This document shows positions 63,479 to 64,000 of a DNA stretch of 64,000 nucleotides, one piece after another. Both the position numbers and the translations under genes were made by a program. The notes beneath the pieces are model-generated. The model was not told the DNA's origin. It saw only the letters and a program-made list of their open reading frames with translations, and did no database searches. The stretch's first letter is position 1. The number at the start of each line of letters is the position of its first letter. Source of the stretch: Capilliphycus robustus (GTDB lineage Bacteria > Cyanobacteriota > Cyanobacteriia > Cyanobacteriales > Microcoleaceae); assembly GCF_034932365.1 (NCBI RefSeq), contig NZ_JAYGHR010000067.1, positions 58,944 through 122,943 on the forward strand, written 5' to 3'.

Positions 63479-63832
63479 TTAAGGGATAAATCGATCTAAA
63501 GCCGATTTCAACTGTTCGATCTCACCCTCGATATTACCTTCTTTTGCCGCTCTGGCAACACATTCACTTAAATGTTCGTCTAGGATAATTCGTGCTACCC
63601 GGTCTAATGCTCCCCGAATCGCTGCGATTTGTACTAAGACATCGGGACAAGGATCACTTTCGGCGACCATTCTTTTGACCCCTCGGATATGCCCTTCAAT
63701 CCGAGACAAACGATTCACAATACGGCGCAGAGATTCTTCACTGTGAACATGGGAATGTCCCTGTGCCTTTCCATTGTGAACGTGTTCGGCTTGATGATTG
63801 TGCTGTTCTAACTGGGGGTCTGATCCAATCAT
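63479..63832 (-). CDS. CsoR/InrS-family metal-sensing transcriptional repressor
   Basis: The 117-residue all-helical regulator has a His-rich N-terminus (HNHQAEHVHNGKAQGHSHVH) followed by the family core NRLSRIEGHIRGVKRMV. It has metal-site residues Cys in SDPCPDVLVQ and His and Cys in LDEHLSECVARA. The His-rich extension resembles the cyanobacterial nickel sensor InrS, whereas copper sensors (CsoR) usually lack it. Such repressors release DNA on binding metal. A membrane protein gene follows; no obvious nickel exporter is in the window. Confidence 0.88.
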   Translation of the reverse strand: MIGSDPQLEQHNHQAEHVHNGKAQGHSHVHSEESLRRIVNRLSRIEGHIRGVKRMVAESDPCPDVLVQIAAIRGALDRVARIILDEHLSECVARAAKEGNIEGEIEQLKSALDRFIP

Positions 63833-63871
63833 GCGTTATTTTTGACAACAATGAGTAGCGTTCTCAATCTT

Positions 63872-64000
63872 TATTTTGACATACTCCCCATTTCTAAAGA
63901 AAGGGGATTCTCCAAGCCTCACGGCTTTGGATTACTGATTCATTGACAACCCTTACAGCAAGCTAGTTTCCTAACCTACTCCAGAGGGGTGAGTCTCCCC
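63872..64000. mobile_element. Probable terminal segment of an IS200/IS605-type element
   Basis: TTTTGACATACTCCCC is followed by a hairpin (63886-63906, CCCC.TTTCT/AGAAA.GGGG) and a second small hairpin AAGCCTCACGGCTT (63914-63927). The segment ends with GGGGTGAGTCTCCCC at the window edge. This layout resembles the structured ends of tnpB-carrying IS605/IS1341 elements in cyanobacteria. No transposase is visible inside the window. Confidence 0.42.

Overview
The window comes from a cyanobacterium, most likely a filamentous non-heterocystous (Oscillatoriales-type) one. Pointers are the adjacent carotenoid genes crtP (plant-type phytoene desaturase) and crtB, a GUN4-domain protein, an RRM RNA-binding protein, many HIP1 octamers GCGATCGC (for example 9375-9382 and 12158-12165), moderate-to-low GC, and abundant short interspersed repeats. 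Two 100-N assembly gaps (30392-30491, 36181-36280) each sit inside a repeat-encoding gene. Family assignments are from reading the sequences; no search was run.

Bases 1-15783 hold an island of STAND/NLR-like ATPases and caspase-fold proteases: the C-terminal part of a caspase/DUF4384 protein, a NACHT ATPase with a membrane tail and zinc ribbon, a CHAT-like (caspase-fold) protease, an nSTAND1 ATPase with 14 nearly identical WD40 repeats, a complete caspase/DUF4384 protein, a small antisense protein with a hydrophobic tail, and an NB-ARC ATPase with 14 diverged WD40 repeats. The most striking observation is that the CHAT-like protein carries two different short Gly/Asn/Gln-rich motifs in series. 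One matches the N-terminus of the NACHT protein and the other matches the N-terminus of the nSTAND1-WD40 protein. This suggests one protease effector recruited by two sensors, a plausible regulated-cell-death or anti-phage circuit. A second NB-ARC protein that lacks a sensor domain lies at 27742-29304.

Bases 15948-29304 hold a small acidic protein and a possible PD-(D/E)XK-like protein next to the island. Housekeeping genes follow: dnaK-dnaJ, crtP-crtB and the RRM protein. Then comes an M48-family membrane protein whose zinc-binding motif has been lost.

Bases 29305-38658 are repeat-rich accessory DNA. Two copies of a 129-bp element, with CCTAAYA heptamers upstream of a matched -35/-10 pair, precede genes for a small secreted peptide (followed by a PPC/RTX exoprotein) and for an unfamiliar acidic 102-residue-repeat protein. 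These transcription units also share terminator sequences. Between them are a UPF0175 antitoxin gene whose toxin partner survives only as its first few codons, a hicB-hicA pair, a Uma2 protein, lgt, a threefold structured repeat, and cobM. An SDR that looks like 3-ketodihydrosphingosine reductase and a DUF3598 protein follow.

Bases 38673-52814 form a metabolic neighbourhood, mostly on the minus strand: methyltransferase, cupin, MDR oxidoreductase, alpha/beta-hydrolase, DUF3598-like protein, aldehyde dehydrogenase, nitrilase-fold protein, hydantoinase-like amidohydrolase, AbrB-type membrane protein, isocitrate-lyase/PEP-mutase family enzyme and arylamine N-acetyltransferase. The hydrolase and the nitrilase-fold protein both appear to lack catalytic residues. 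Bases 53286-64000 carry L-lactate dehydrogenase and pyruvate kinase, a GUN4 protein overlapped by a 30-codon membrane peptide gene, an RND efflux pump with its lipoprotein adaptor, a conserved membrane protein, a CsoR/InrS-type metal-sensing repressor, and what looks like one end of an IS200/IS605-type element running off the window.
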